Source: Prosthecochloris marina (GTDB lineage Bacteria; Bacteroidota; Chlorobiia; Chlorobiales; Chlorobiaceae). From it: a stretch of DNA of 64,000 nucleotides. Shown in pieces: positions 19,806 through 28,819 of this stretch (position 1 is the stretch's first letter; each line of letters begins with the position of its first letter). The notes beneath the pieces are model-generated. The model was not told the DNA's origin and made no database searches. It saw nothing but the letters and a program-made list of their open reading frames with translations. The DNA is taken from positions 62,001 through 126,000 of the forward strand of contig NZ_PDNZ01000003.1 of assembly GCF_003182595.1 (NCBI RefSeq). Direction: 5' to 3'. The position numbers and the translations under genes are program-made.

Positions 19806-20558
19806 TTACAGTATCCTCCTTTCTTCATGCAGTATACGAACAAGGTCTTCAGCTGTTTCTAAAAATCGGCAGTTTTTTTGGCGACGTATGGCAGAAAAGT
19901 CCCGATAAAGTACTCCCTGTGATGCCTCAACTGTACCGTCAATATGCAAAACAGGCTCTTTGCGGGCCTTCATGACCGCCTTGATATTTGTTTTCCGCGG
20001 AATATTCAGTCCTTTTTCGGCACTTATGACCGCTGGAGGGTAAAGCGCATACTCCTCTATACCTCCCTCTATTTCTCGCCACACCCGCAATACACCATCT
20101 TCATACAACAGTTTCGTCACGGCAGTGACAGCTGCAGCACCAAGCATTTCAGCAAGCATAAGCGGAACCTGAGCCCGGTTACAATCCGAAGACTCCCTAC
20201 CACAGACAACAAGATCGGGAAGCCCTTCGTATTGCAAACGGATCGCTTTGCCGAGACTTGCTGCAACGGAACGGGAATCGTCATGACATCCACCTTCTAT
20301 AAGGCAGGCTCGATCAGCACCCATCGAAAGAGCCTTTCGCAAAACATCATAATGCTTTTTATCCCCGACTGAAAAAGCCGTCACCATGACATCACCATGC
20401 AGCTCTTTCAACCTGATAGCTTCCTCTATGGCATACTCGTCATATGGATTGAGCACCTTGTTGAGGTATCCTATGTCCGGCGCACTATCCACCACCTCTA
20501 TGCCTGAAGCCGTATCGGGAACCTGATTGATGCAAACAGCAATATTCATGAGCGTCAT
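19806..20558 (-). CDS. etfB: Electron transfer flavoprotein beta subunit
   Basis: The 250-residue beta subunit opens MNIAVCINQVPDT, continues NPYDEYAIEEAIRLKE, and has DLVVCGRESSDCNRAQVPLMLAE, the AMP/nucleotide-site region. The start may be ATG 20558 or 20549 (MNIAV); neither has a close Shine-Dalgarno. The gene is divergent from the TRAP binding-protein gene with only 100 bp between, which may hold a shared control region. The presence of extra flavin or bifurcating activity cannot be read from the sequence by eye. Confidence 0.92.
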   Translation of the reverse strand: MTLMNIAVCINQVPDTASGIEVVDSAPDIGYLNKVLNPYDEYAIEEAIRLKELHGDVMVTAFSVGDKKHYDVLRKALSMGADRACLIEGGCHDDSRSVAASLGKAIRLQYEGLPDLVVCGRESSDCNRAQVPLMLAEMLGAAAVTAVTKLLYEDGVLRVWREIEGGIEEYALYPPAVISAEKGLNIPRKTNIKAVMKARKEPVLHIDGTVEASQGVLYRDFSAIRRQKNCRFLETAEDLVRILHEERRIL

Positions 20559-20658
20559 GATTCAGATTGTCCATTTTCCTTGAACAGAAAAAGTATTTTA
20601 CATTATTGTATAACGTTATTGCTGATAATCCAAACAACTCGTTAAACCATCGTGGCCA

Positions 20659-21792
20659 ATGAAAGACAATTCCAGACGAGATTTTTTGAAACGCTCGTTA
20701 CAAGCGGGAGCAGCATCGCTCGCCTTGAGTGCTCCTTTTTTCAATACAGGGTGCAGCAAACCTGCATCCGAGTCTGCAGATGCACCTGCCGTACATACCG
20801 GCAAGAAATTCCGGTGGAAAATGCTGACTACTTGGTCGCCGACATTTCCCGTACTCCAGGATGGTTCGAAACTGTTCGCTCAGTGGGTACGGGAAATGTC
20901 CGAAGGACGCCTTGATATTCAGGTTTACGGCGGAGGCGAACTGGTCCCGGCACTGGAAGCCTTCGATGCTGTCAGCCAGGGCACCGCTGAAGTAGGCCAT
21001 GGCGCCTCATATTACTGGGCGGGCAAAGCCCCTGCAGCACAGTTTTTCGCGGCTGTTCCATTCGGCATGAACCCGCAGCAAATGAATGCCTGGCTCATAG
21101 GCGGTGACGGACTCGAACTGTGGGAGGAAGTCTATGCCCCGTTCAATCTGTACCCTTTTCCAGGAGGCAATACAGGAATACAGATGTGCGGATGGTTCAA
21201 CAAGGAGATCAACTCGGTCGATGACCTCAAAGGACTGAAAATGAGGATCCCCGGCCTTGGCGGTAAGGTAATATCCAAAGCCGGAGGCTCGGCAATCCTG
21301 TCAGCCGGTGGAGAAATCTACACCAATCTTGAAAGGGGAGTCATCGATGCTACCGAGTGGATAGGGCCATATCACGATTATATGATGGGCTTCTACAAAG
21401 TAGCCCGCTACTACTATTACCCCGGCTGGCAAGAACCTGGAACGAACTTCGAGTTTTTTATCAATAAAGGAGCTTTTTCGAAACTCCCTTCCGATTTGCA
21501 GCACATTGTTCGCAACGCGGCAGCACGGGTACATCATTGGATACTCTGCGAGTTCGAGTCCAAAAACAATATTTACCTTCAGAAACTCGTCAATGAGGAA
21601 AAAGTGGATCTGAGACCACTCCCTTCCGAAGTGCTCGAACAGTTACGTACCTTTTCAAAAGAGGTTATCGACGAAATTGTCGGCAGCGACCCCCAAAGCA
21701 AAAAGGTTTACGACGCCTATTCCTCTTTCCGGAACCAGATTACGCCATGGGCGAACATTTCGGAAAAAATATACTACACGCAAAACTTGTAA
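20659..21792 (+). CDS. TRAP transporter substrate-binding protein, Tat-exported lipoprotein (DctP/TakP class)
   Basis: The 377-residue solute receptor has a twin-arginine signal (SRRDFLKRSLQAGAASLALS) and a possible lipobox (FNTGC). The mature part is of the DctP/TakP/FcbT1 type: FRWKMLTTWSP, GGGELVPALEAFDAVSQG, the ligand-clamping region MRIPGLGGKVISKAGG, and ATEWIGPYHDYMMGFYKVA. Related receptors bind 2-oxoacids, mannitol or aromatic acids; the ligand here is not known. Unusually, it does not lie in front of its permease genes but runs toward them from the opposite strand. Confidence 0.9.
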   Translation: MKDNSRRDFLKRSLQAGAASLALSAPFFNTGCSKPASESADAPAVHTGKKFRWKMLTTWSPTFPVLQDGSKLFAQWVREMSEGRLDIQVYGGGELVPALEAFDAVSQGTAEVGHGASYYWAGKAPAAQFFAAVPFGMNPQQMNAWLIGGDGLELWEEVYAPFNLYPFPGGNTGIQMCGWFNKEINSVDDLKGLKMRIPGLGGKVISKAGGSAILSAGGEIYTNLERGVIDATEWIGPYHDYMMGFYKVARYYYYPGWQEPGTNFEFFINKGAFSKLPSDLQHIVRNAAARVHHWILCEFESKNNIYLQKLVNEEKVDLRPLPSEVLEQLRTFSKEVIDEIVGSDPQSKKVYDAYSSFRNQITPWANISEKIYYTQNL

Positions 21793-21834
21793 GCACAATT
21801 GCTGCTCGGCTCAGCATAATCAAAACGTCATGTC

Positions 21835-21871
21835 GCCCTGTGAAATAATGAAGCACCTCTTTTCACAGGGC
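21835..21871. repeat. Inverted repeat between convergent TRAP genes
   Basis: The arms GCCCTGTGAAA (21835-21845) and TTTCACAGGGC (21861-21871) are perfect over 11 bp with a 15-nt spacer. No T-run follows on either strand, so it is not a textbook intrinsic terminator, but it may cap both transcripts. Confidence 0.6.
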
Positions 21872-21905
21872 AGGCCCGTAAATGACCGAAACAGGTTTTC
21901 CAAGG

Positions 21906-23225
21906 CTATCTTCCTGACAAGAGATCGGGCAACCAGGTAACCAGTTCGGGAAACAAAATGATCAGTACCAGCATAAACAGCTGAATGATAATGAACGGTA
22001 TGATCCCACGGTAGATATGACCGGTAGTCACTTCTTTCGGAGTGACACCTTTGAGATAGAACAGGGAAAACCCGAAAGGAGGGGTCAGAAAAGAAGCTTG
22101 AAGGTTCATGGCAAGCAGCACACCCACCCACAAAAGGTCCACACCGAAAGCCGTGAATATCGGAGCCACAACAGGAACAACGATAAAAATGATCTCGATA
22201 AAATCGATGAAAAAGCCTGCAATAAACACCCCGATCATGACGATTGCCAGAAACAGTTCTGGCTGAAAATTTGCCTGGACAATCATTTCGGAGAGGTAAC
22301 GATCCCCGTGCATACCTCTGAACACGAGGCTGAACGCACTCGCTCCGGCAAGAATGATAAACACCATCGAAGTCAGCCACGTCGTCTCCTGCATCACGGA
22401 TTTCAAGACATCGAAAGATAATTTACGCTGAAAAAACGTCAACAAGAGAGCACCAAAAGCCCCTATGGCGGCAGCTTCTGTCGGCGACGCGATCCCAGCA
22501 AAAATAGAGCCGAGTACCGCGATAACCAGCGTAAAAGGAATTACAAAAGCCTCGATAACGGTTCTCCAGGGAGTTCCCCCCTTGAACGCCCGAATCTCTG
22601 CAACCGGAATCGCCGGCATCAGCCCCGGACGAATAGCACCAAGCAAAGTAATGTAAAGCAAGTACAAAAAGACGAGAAGCAAGCCAGGCACCATTGCACC
22701 GACAAACATGTCCCCTACCGAAACATTGAGTATGCTGCCAAGGAGAACCAGCACGATACTTGGCGGAATGATCTGGCCAAGTGTACCCGACGCGGCAATC
22801 GTCCCGGTAGCAAGCTCGGGATCGTATCCTCTTTTGAGCATTGCTGGCAGGCTCATCAGCCCCATGGTCACAACGGTTGCTCCAACAATGCCTGTCGACG
22901 CAGCAAGAAGCGTTCCGACGATAACGACCGCAATCGCCAACCCACCTCGAAAACGACCGAAAAGCATTCCCATCGTTTCCAGAAGTTTTTCGGCAATTCC
23001 GGATTTCTCGAGCATGACCCCCATAAAAACAAACAGAGGAACCGCCAGAAGCACATAGTTCGTCATCGTCCCCCATATCCTGAGCGGCAGCAGGGCAAAA
23101 AAATCAAACCCGAAAGTCAAAACCCCGAAAATGACTGAAACGCCCCCGAGCGTCAAGGCAACCGGATACCCAAGCAGCAGAAGAAGAAATACTGCGGCAA
23201 ACATGATGAATGGAAGAATCTCCAT
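21906..23225 (-). CDS. TRAP transporter large permease (DctM)
   Basis: The 439-residue, roughly 12-helix protein is of the DctM/FcbT3 class (IT superfamily). Recognisable parts are LLLGYPVALTLGG, GTLLAASTGIVGATVVTMG, GTLGQIIPPSIVLVLLGS and LTPPFGFSLFYLKGV. It forms the sodium-coupled transport channel. The start is the ATG at 23225 after GGAGAG; the GTG directly before it is the alternative. It is separated from dctQ by only 6 bp, so the two are co-translated. The receptor gene converges on it from the left. Confidence 0.93.
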   Translation of the reverse strand: MEILPFIMFAAVFLLLLLGYPVALTLGGVSVIFGVLTFGFDFFALLPLRIWGTMTNYVLLAVPLFVFMGVMLEKSGIAEKLLETMGMLFGRFRGGLAIAVVIVGTLLAASTGIVGATVVTMGLMSLPAMLKRGYDPELATGTIAASGTLGQIIPPSIVLVLLGSILNVSVGDMFVGAMVPGLLLVFLYLLYITLLGAIRPGLMPAIPVAEIRAFKGGTPWRTVIEAFVIPFTLVIAVLGSIFAGIASPTEAAAIGAFGALLLTFFQRKLSFDVLKSVMQETTWLTSMVFIILAGASAFSLVFRGMHGDRYLSEMIVQANFQPELFLAIVMIGVFIAGFFIDFIEIIFIVVPVVAPIFTAFGVDLLWVGVLLAMNLQASFLTPPFGFSLFYLKGVTPKEVTTGHIYRGIIPFIIIQLFMLVLIILFPELVTWLPDLLSGR

Positions 23226-23231
23226 CACTAA

Positions 23232-23759
23232 TTACTCTCCACCTGTTTTATCCGTCTTATCGGCTATTACAAGAATGGAACGAAAAACTTCCGCAACCCC
23301 CTGAATCATAAAAAGCACGAAACCAAGAGGGATAGCTGCTTTCAGCAGAAAACGGTAAGGAAGCCCTCCAGGATCCGGTGACGACTCGAGAATAAAAAAA
23401 GAATTGCTTACAAACGACCATGAAGCAAACACGACAATGCATGTGAAAGGGAGAAGAAACAGTACCCCGCCGACAATGTTGACAATCGCACGCTGTTTTT
23501 CGGTCAACCGAACATAGAGCACATCGACCCTGACGTGCTTGTTATGTTTCAACGTGTAGGCAGCGGAGAGAAGAAACAACAGCGAAAAAATATGCCATTC
23601 AAGCTCCTGAACGGCAACACTGCTCAATGAAAGCACGTAACGGGTAAAGACATCGTAGACAACGACCAAGACCAGAAGCAGCGCCAACCAACTGACTGCA
23701 TGACCTGTACGTTCTGTCAGGACATCGATTGCACGGATATATGCTCTCAAAAACCGCAC
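23232..23759 (-). CDS. TRAP transporter small permease (DctQ)
   Basis: The 175-residue protein has four predicted helices. The conserved DctQ features are [10 protein letters not shown], the [20 protein letters not shown] helix, and HVRVDVLY. It pairs with DctM in the inner membrane. A terminator for the upstream tRNA genes lies immediately before, so the dctQM promoter must be in the roughly 25-40 bp after it or overlap it. The length is typical of the mannitol/chloroaromatic-type TRAP branch. Confidence 0.9.
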   Translation of the reverse strand: MRFLRAYIRAIDVLTERTGHAVSWLALLLVLVVVYDVFTRYVLSLSSVAVQELEWHIFSLLFLLSAAYTLKHNKHVRVDVLYVRLTEKQRAIVNIVGGVLFLLPFTCIVVFASWSFVSNSFFILESSPDPGGLPYRFLLKAAIPLGFVLFMIQGVAEVFRSILVIADKTDKTGGE

Positions 23760-23785
23760 TGATTGATGCTGGGTTTAAAGGGTAC

Positions 23786-23811
23786 ATAAAAAAAGCCGCA
23801 TAAAGCGGCCC
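23786..23811 (-). terminator. Intrinsic terminator of the tRNA-Lys/tRNA-Leu unit
   Basis: On the minus strand, GCCGC, a TTTAT loop and GCGGC are followed by seven Ts. It lies 15 bp after tRNA-Leu and before dctQ. Confidence 0.8.
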
Positions 23812-23825
23812 CTAAAAATACCTCG

Positions 23826-23907
23826 TGCCCGAGAGGAGATTCGAACTCCTACACCTTTCGGCGCTACCCCCTCAAGATAGTGTGTCTACCAATTCCACCA
23901 CTCGGGC
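23826..23907 (-). tRNA. tRNA-Leu (anticodon GAG)
   Basis: The acceptor stem GCCCGAG pairs with CTCGGGC. The anticodon loop is TTGAGGG on the stem CTATC/GGTAG, giving anticodon GAG (reads CUC/CUU). It has a long class II variable arm and the T arm AGGAG TTCGAAT CTCCT. The 3' CCA is not encoded. It lies 45 bp after tRNA-Lys on the same strand. Confidence 0.96.
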
Positions 23908-23952
23908 CTTAAAAAAAACCGGCACCACTTTCACTACATAGTACCGATTTTG

Positions 23953-24025
23953 TGAGAATAGAAGGACTCGAACCTTCGACCCACTGCTTAAAAGGCAGTT
24001 GCTCTACCAACTGAGCTATATTCTC
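23953..24025 (-). tRNA. tRNA-Lys (anticodon TTT)
   Basis: A 73-nt cloverleaf with acceptor GAGAATA/TATTCTC, D arm AGCTCAGTTGGTAGAGC, anticodon loop CTTTTAA on ACTGC/GCAGT, and T arm GAAGG TTCGAGT CCTTC. The 3' CCA is not encoded. It begins 36 bp after the stop of the 35-residue basic protein gene. Confidence 0.97.
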
Positions 24026-24061
24026 AACCGAACATCCTTAAAACAGAATCTTACCAGCTTA

Positions 24062-24169
24062 CTACTTGTTCTGGTATCTCAAGCGCTTCTTATGACGATT
24101 TTTGCGACGCATCTTTTTGCGCTTGTGTACCGCCATTTTATGACGTTTTCTTTTCTTTCCGCAAGGCAT
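24062..24169 (-). CDS. Very small basic protein, AURKAIP1/COX24 (bS22/mS38-like) family
   Basis: A 35-residue ORF, easily missed by gene callers: it begins MPCGKKRKRHKMAVHKRKKM and ends RHKKRLRYQNK. Roughly half of it is Lys/Arg/His. The KxRHKMAxHKRKK...RKNRHKK pattern is that of the COX24/AURKAIP1 domain, which includes mitochondrial ribosomal protein mS38 and mycobacterial bS22. Short members sit in many Bacteroidota genomes. It is probably a small-subunit ribosomal protein contacting rRNA. It has its own candidate promoter and leads directly into tRNA-Lys and tRNA-Leu. An internal ATG (codon 12) is an alternative start. Confidence 0.85.
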   Translation of the reverse strand: MPCGKKRKRHKMAVHKRKKMRRKNRHKKRLRYQNK

Positions 24170-24205
24170 ATATTAAATGACTTTACTCTTGTTTTAAAGG
24201 CCATT

Positions 24206-24234
24206 AATATACGGCCCCCATTCATAAAAAGCAA
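24206..24234 (-). promoter_or_regulatory. Candidate sigma-70-type promoter of the small-protein/tRNA unit
   Basis: On the minus strand TTGCTT (24234-24229), a 17-bp spacer and TATATT (24211-24206) give an expected start near 24199, about 30 nt before the ATG. Confidence 0.5.
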
Positions 24235-24270
24235 ACCTCTTGTTGAAAAAGGCCGTAAAAACATCTGGAA

Positions 24271-25560
24271 TCAAGCATTCATATACTTGAAAAACTCCTT
24301 GTTGTCCCTTGTCTCAACGATCTTTTCACGCATGAACTCCATGCACTCAATCGGATTCTTATCAGCAAGATATTTTCGCAAAAGCCATGTCCTCGAAAGC
24401 TCTTCCTGAGAAAAAAGCAGCTCCTCTTTCCTGGTGCCTGAACGTAAAATATCAATAGCCGGGAAAATACGACGCTCCGAAAGGCGTCTGTCAAGAACAA
24501 GCTCCATGTTACCCGTTCCCTTGAATTCCTCGAAAATAACATCGTCCATTCTCGAACCGGTATCGACAAGCGCCGTCGCGATGATGGTGAGACTTCCCCC
24601 CTCTTCAATATTTCTTGCCGCACCGAAAAATCTCTTCGGCTTAGTCAGCGCATTTGCATCGATTCCACCCGAAAGGATTTTACCTGAATGGGGTATAATG
24701 GTATTATGTGCCCTTGCAAGGCGGGTTATCGAGTCAAGCAGTATAACAACATCAGTCCCGACTTCAACAAGACGCTTTGCCTTTTCGAGCACCATATCGG
24801 CAACCTGTACATGGCGTTCAGGGTCTTCGTCAAAGGTGGAACTCACCACTTCTGCCGGAACGCTTCTTTCCATATCGGTAACCTCTTCAGGGCGCTCGTC
24901 AATAAGCAGAACGATAAGATAAACCTCGGGATGGTTTTTGATAATCGCATTCGCAACCGTCTGTAGCAACATCGTCTTACCGGTCTTGGGCTGTGCAACG
25001 ATCAACCCTCTCTGCCCTTTCCCGATAGGAGTAAAAATATCCATAATCCTTCCGCAATATTCGTTCTGCGTAGTCTCGAGCCTCAGGCGCTCGCGCGGAA
25101 ACAGCGGAGTAAGATTATCGAAAAACGGCCGTTCCCTTGTAATCTCGGGATCCTTGCCGTCAATCGTATTGATTTTCAACAGCGCAAAGAACCTTTCGCC
25201 TTCTTTCGGGGCACGAACCTGCCCGGACACGGTATCACCGGTCCTCATATTGAAACGCTTGATCTGGGAAGGTGAAACATAAATGTCATCGGGAGATGAC
25301 AAATAGTTGTAATTGGCAGAACGAAGAAACCCATACCCTTCCGGAATAACCTGAAGCACTCCGGTATTGACCATCACCCGACCGTTTTCCGCATTACTTC
25401 CTTTCTGGGACTGCGCCTCGATTATTTTGTATATCAATTCCTCCTTTCGTAATCCTGCTGTAACAACACCTATCTCTTTGGCTAAAGCATTCAACTCATG
25501 AACCTTCTTTTTCTGGAGCATGTTGATGTCCAGACCTTTAGTAACTGAATTGTTCGACAT
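24271..25560 (-). CDS. rho: Transcription termination factor Rho
   Basis: The 429-residue hexameric RNA helicase ends non-translated transcripts. The N-terminal Rho-N helical domain ([18 protein letters not shown]) is followed by the cold-shock-like RNA-binding domain ([27 protein letters not shown]), Walker A ([11 protein letters not shown]), Walker B ([13 protein letters not shown]) and the R-loop [11 protein letters not shown]. No long acidic or Asn-rich insertion is present, unlike some Bacteroidota Rho proteins. It is preceded by a 480-bp space that may be a regulatory leader. Confidence 0.97.
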   Translation of the reverse strand: MSNNSVTKGLDINMLQKKKVHELNALAKEIGVVTAGLRKEELIYKIIEAQSQKGSNAENGRVMVNTGVLQVIPEGYGFLRSANYNYLSSPDDIYVSPSQIKRFNMRTGDTVSGQVRAPKEGERFFALLKINTIDGKDPEITRERPFFDNLTPLFPRERLRLETTQNEYCGRIMDIFTPIGKGQRGLIVAQPKTGKTMLLQTVANAIIKNHPEVYLIVLLIDERPEEVTDMERSVPAEVVSSTFDEDPERHVQVADMVLEKAKRLVEVGTDVVILLDSITRLARAHNTIIPHSGKILSGGIDANALTKPKRFFGAARNIEEGGSLTIIATALVDTGSRMDDVIFEEFKGTGNMELVLDRRLSERRIFPAIDILRSGTRKEELLFSQEELSRTWLLRKYLADKNPIECMEFMREKIVETRDNKEFFKYMNA

Positions 25561-26041
25561 TATGATTTATTCATCTCTTATTATGGTTACAAAAACACAA
25601 GGCTTGTCTGAAGCGGATAGAGGTATCGGGATAACATCCGGGTGTTAAACCATGTAAACCATGCATTAAAATAAAAGCGGTACTCATGGAATAAAAAGCG
25701 CTGCGATGTGCTATAACAGCCTGAAAAGAAGCTATAAACGGAAGTTGTAACGTTGAAAATAGGCCTTGGTGAATTTCTGACTCATGTGATGGCCGCAACC
25801 CTGAAACACGGAAGCGTGATAGCTGGAGCATGAAAATATCATTTAAATATACAACTTTTCCTGAATCCTGAAAAAAAGCGGTCAGTATGCCGTTCAAGAC
25901 AACAAGCGGCAACCTCATGACAGTCTTCCTTGGGATTGATCTGCCAAAAGCTCTCACGCCGAACCATAGCAAACCTGTTGTTAATAAGATATTTCAAGGT
26001 GTCCATGCAATACCTGTAAATACGTTACAATACCAGCATAT
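25561..26041. other. Gene-free region upstream of rho
   Basis: 481 bp separate folC from rho, both on the minus strand. A 133-codon open frame on the minus strand has no domain-like character and was not accepted. No RNA family or strong hairpin was recognised. Autogenous control of rho through a long leader is known in E. coli and would fit this space. Confidence 0.4.
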
Positions 26042-27310
26042 TCAATAACCCAAAACGCCCAAAACCTCTCCTGCCAGATAAAATGAGCCGGTAATCAGGA
26101 CAAGATCCTCTTTTTCTGCCTTACAATCGACAGCACCCAGCGCTTCACGAACTGATGCCGTAACGGTCACCTGCAATCCTTCATCCCTGCACAGATCTCC
26201 AAGCTCGATAGCGGTCATCCCCCTTTCAGTAAGAAGATCAACGGTTATTACATCTGATGTCAACCTTTTCAAGTACCGGACAATTTTTCCCGCCTCCTTA
26301 TCGTGGACCAGTCCCAACAGAACGATGATATTACGGTAAACACCTCGCATGGCGCACAGGGTTTGAACACTTTTTTCAATCCCGGCAGGATTATGCGAAA
26401 CATCGAGCAGTACGTCAGGCTGTTTGGATAAACGTTCAAGCCTTGCCCTGTAACCGAACCGCCGCATCGACAACAATCCCTGCCTGATTGCAGGTTCATC
26501 TATTCCAGCCTCGCTGGCCGCCAAAACAGCAAGCGAAAGGTTGGACGCATGAAAATCACCGGTCACGGGAGCCACGAGGTTTCTCATATTCAACCCGGGA
26601 GCCTTGAGTGAAAATTCAAGCCTTCCTACTCCGGCACCATGAACAACGCACTCAGCCGATTCCTTAAGTAGTCTTACTTTTGCGCCAACAACATCGGCAC
26701 GATCAAGAATTACCTTAAGTGCCTCAGGGTCCTCTACAGCCGTGTAAACACTTGCTCCTTTTTTGATAATAGCGGCTTTTTCAGTTGCTATTTCGCCAAT
26801 CGTTTCACCAAGCCAGCTGGTATGATCTTCACTTATACTCGGTATGATAACATGATCGGGCTCAACCACATTCGTCGCATCCAGTCTGCCGCCCATACCG
26901 GTTTCAATAACCGACACATCCACCTGCATGGCGCAGAAATACATAAACGCGATTGCTGTCGTAGCCTCAAAAAACGTCGCATTTCCCTCGGTAATATCGT
27001 CCTTGAGTACCGAACAATATTCTGCGATCTGCGATTCAGAGATCATGTCACCATTGACGCGGATACGTTCGGTATATGATAGAAGGTGAGGTGAAGTGTA
27101 CAACCCGGTACTATATCCACCCGCACAGCATATTGCTGCTAACGAACTGGCTACGGCACCTTTTCCGTTAGTACCTGCTATATGAACAACCCGTCCCAGG
27201 CGCTTCTGCGGTTCACCGGCCGCATGCAAAAGCTTAAGCACTCTTTCCAGTCCAGGCTTCATACCGAACCGATGAAGAGGAAAAAGAAAATCAATTGCAT
27301 CCTGATACAT
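26042..27310 (-). CDS. folC: Folylpolyglutamate synthase / dihydrofolate synthase
   Basis: The 422-residue Mur-ligase-fold enzyme adds glutamate to folates. The P-loop HIAGTNGKGAVASSLA lies near residue 42. Other motifs are YTSPHLLSYTERIRVNG, the FFEATTAIAF segment, ETGMGGRLDATNVV, and LLDVSHNPAGIEKS in the C-terminal domain. It starts at ATG 27310; the GTG directly upstream is possible. It is 38 bp downstream of ruvA on the same strand. Confidence 0.95.
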   Translation of the reverse strand: MYQDAIDFLFPLHRFGMKPGLERVLKLLHAAGEPQKRLGRVVHIAGTNGKGAVASSLAAICCAGGYSTGLYTSPHLLSYTERIRVNGDMISESQIAEYCSVLKDDITEGNATFFEATTAIAFMYFCAMQVDVSVIETGMGGRLDATNVVEPDHVIIPSISEDHTSWLGETIGEIATEKAAIIKKGASVYTAVEDPEALKVILDRADVVGAKVRLLKESAECVVHGAGVGRLEFSLKAPGLNMRNLVAPVTGDFHASNLSLAVLAASEAGIDEPAIRQGLLSMRRFGYRARLERLSKQPDVLLDVSHNPAGIEKSVQTLCAMRGVYRNIIVLLGLVHDKEAGKIVRYLKRLTSDVITVDLLTERGMTAIELGDLCRDEGLQVTVTASVREALGAVDCKAEKEDLVLITGSFYLAGEVLGVLGY

Positions 27311-27348
27311 CACTCACTCTAACCTCATATGATTCCTTGTAAAGCCGA

Positions 27349-27951
27349 TTAAGAAGTCCGAATGGCAAGCAATGACTCTCTAACCAGATCCTCGACCTGC
27401 GGATTTTCAAGATGCGCCTGCGATTCGATGACCGCCTTCATAGCGACGGATCTTGAAAAACCGAGCGTCAACAAAGCGTTCAGAGCATCATCTCGCAAGG
27501 AATTTTTCGATAGGGTTGATGATGGTTTCGCCCCCCCCGACGGCCGAAGCTTGAGTATTCTGTCCCGCAATTCAAGAACAATTCTCGCTGCTGTTTTTTT
27601 CCCGACGCCAGAAATCTCAAAAAGCCTTTCCGGCATGTTAGACACGATTGCTTCCTGTATTTCCTGGACCTGCAATCCGGAAAGAATAGCAAGTGCAAGC
27701 TTTGGCCCAACTCCAGAAATAGAGAGCAGTAACCTGAAAAGCTGACGCTCTTCCTCATCAAAAAAGCCATAAAGCTGCATCAGGTCTTCTTTGACATGCA
27801 GATGCGCCAAGACCCGCACAGATCCCCCCGGTTCAGGAAGCTGATGATACGTGGCTGAAGAAATAAGCAAGCGATAGCCCACACCGGCAACGTCAACAAC
27901 TACCTCATCCGGAAAAGCTTCAACCAACTCTCCACGAAAATATGCAAACAT
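27349..27951 (-). CDS. ruvA: Holliday junction branch migration protein RuvA
   Basis: The 200-residue RuvA has an N-terminal OB-fold (VVDVAGVGYRLLIS), two helix-hairpin-helix motifs (LLSISGVGPKLALAIL and EISGVGKKTAARIVLEL), and a C-terminal domain III (ALLTLGFSRSVAMKAV) that contacts RuvB. It binds four-way junctions and loads the RuvB motor. ruvB and ruvC are elsewhere. It may be co-transcribed with folC, 38 bp downstream. Confidence 0.96.
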   Translation of the reverse strand: MFAYFRGELVEAFPDEVVVDVAGVGYRLLISSATYHQLPEPGGSVRVLAHLHVKEDLMQLYGFFDEEERQLFRLLLSISGVGPKLALAILSGLQVQEIQEAIVSNMPERLFEISGVGKKTAARIVLELRDRILKLRPSGGAKPSSTLSKNSLRDDALNALLTLGFSRSVAMKAVIESQAHLENPQVEDLVRESLLAIRTS

Positions 27952-28063
27952 TAGAATATCTATGGATCCGGCCGCTACTCCAACTGCCTCGTAGGCAAAG
28001 AACGTTACCGAATATCATAAAAGAAGAATGACAACGCACAAAAAAAAGAGGGGGCAAAAAATA

Positions 28064-28339
28064 CTACTCCGCCGTCAAGTATTTGTTGAGCATCCTCGAA
28101 AGCTGCGATTTTTTTCTCGAGGCTTTGTTAGGATGAATATAGCGCTTCACCCCCAGCCTGTCAAGTTTCTGAATAGCCGAACGATACGCAGCCTCAACTT
28201 CACTTTTCTCAGCATTGGTGTCTATCAGCTTTTGGACATTCTTCAAAAGCACTTTCAGCTCTTTTTTTCTTGCCCTGTTTCTTTCGTTGCGCCGTGCAGA
28301 CTGACGGAGCCTTTTTTCAGCTGACTTGTGTAATGGCAT
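28064..28339 (-). CDS. rpsT: 30S ribosomal protein bS20
   Basis: The 91-residue basic helical protein starts [20 protein letters not shown], typical of S20 (helix bundle binding 16S rRNA). It ends [16 protein letters not shown]. No SD-like site stronger than AAAAGTTACG precedes the ATG. It is transcribed alone, away from glmM. Confidence 0.95.
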   Translation of the reverse strand: MPLHKSAEKRLRQSARRNERNRARKKELKVLLKNVQKLIDTNAEKSEVEAAYRSAIQKLDRLGVKRYIHPNKASRKKSQLSRMLNKYLTAE

Positions 28340-28819
28340 AAAACGTAACTTTTATAAGTAATAGCTAATATTGCGATATCGGGCAGCATCGAACAGTATG
28401 TTGCCTGACCGAAAATCTCTTAGTGGTAAGACTGTGTTTCCCGTTCTCCGGAACCCTTGTATCAAAACCTGGATAAAAGGCCTTAAATATATAAAAGCGT
28501 TTTCTTATTCCAAAACCCAAATCTCGATTTCAGTATTTTCAAACCGGGAACCCAAGCGCACGTTACAAGTACCTCTACAAATTTTGTCGTGAACCCCTTT
28601 CTACCTGATCCGCCCGACAAAGCGACCGGCATGTAAAGCAAATTCATAGTGGCCACGTTCAAGGACTTTTCACTATATTGCCTCAGTCCGCTGTCAAACA
28701 CTTCATGCGCATTCAGCACATCAACAACTATTTCAGCCATCACTCTGTCAGGTTCAACAGAATCCGGAATGAAAAGCAAAAGACAAACACATCCAATCTA
28801 AACAAATATTACAACCCTC
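28340..28819. other. Gene-free region between rpsT and glmM
   Basis: 480 bp between divergent genes. Short overlapping frames exist on both strands (for example 28483-28779 minus) but none shows a recognisable domain or start site. Apart from needing two promoters, the content is unexplained. Confidence 0.4.

Noticed and set aside
25571..25972. 133-codon open frame upstream of rho
   Set aside because: No domain-like sequence, odd composition and no ribosome-binding site; likely chance.
28483..28779. 98-codon frame between rpsT and glmM
   Set aside because: No recognised family, no plausible start site, and overlapping frames on the other strand.
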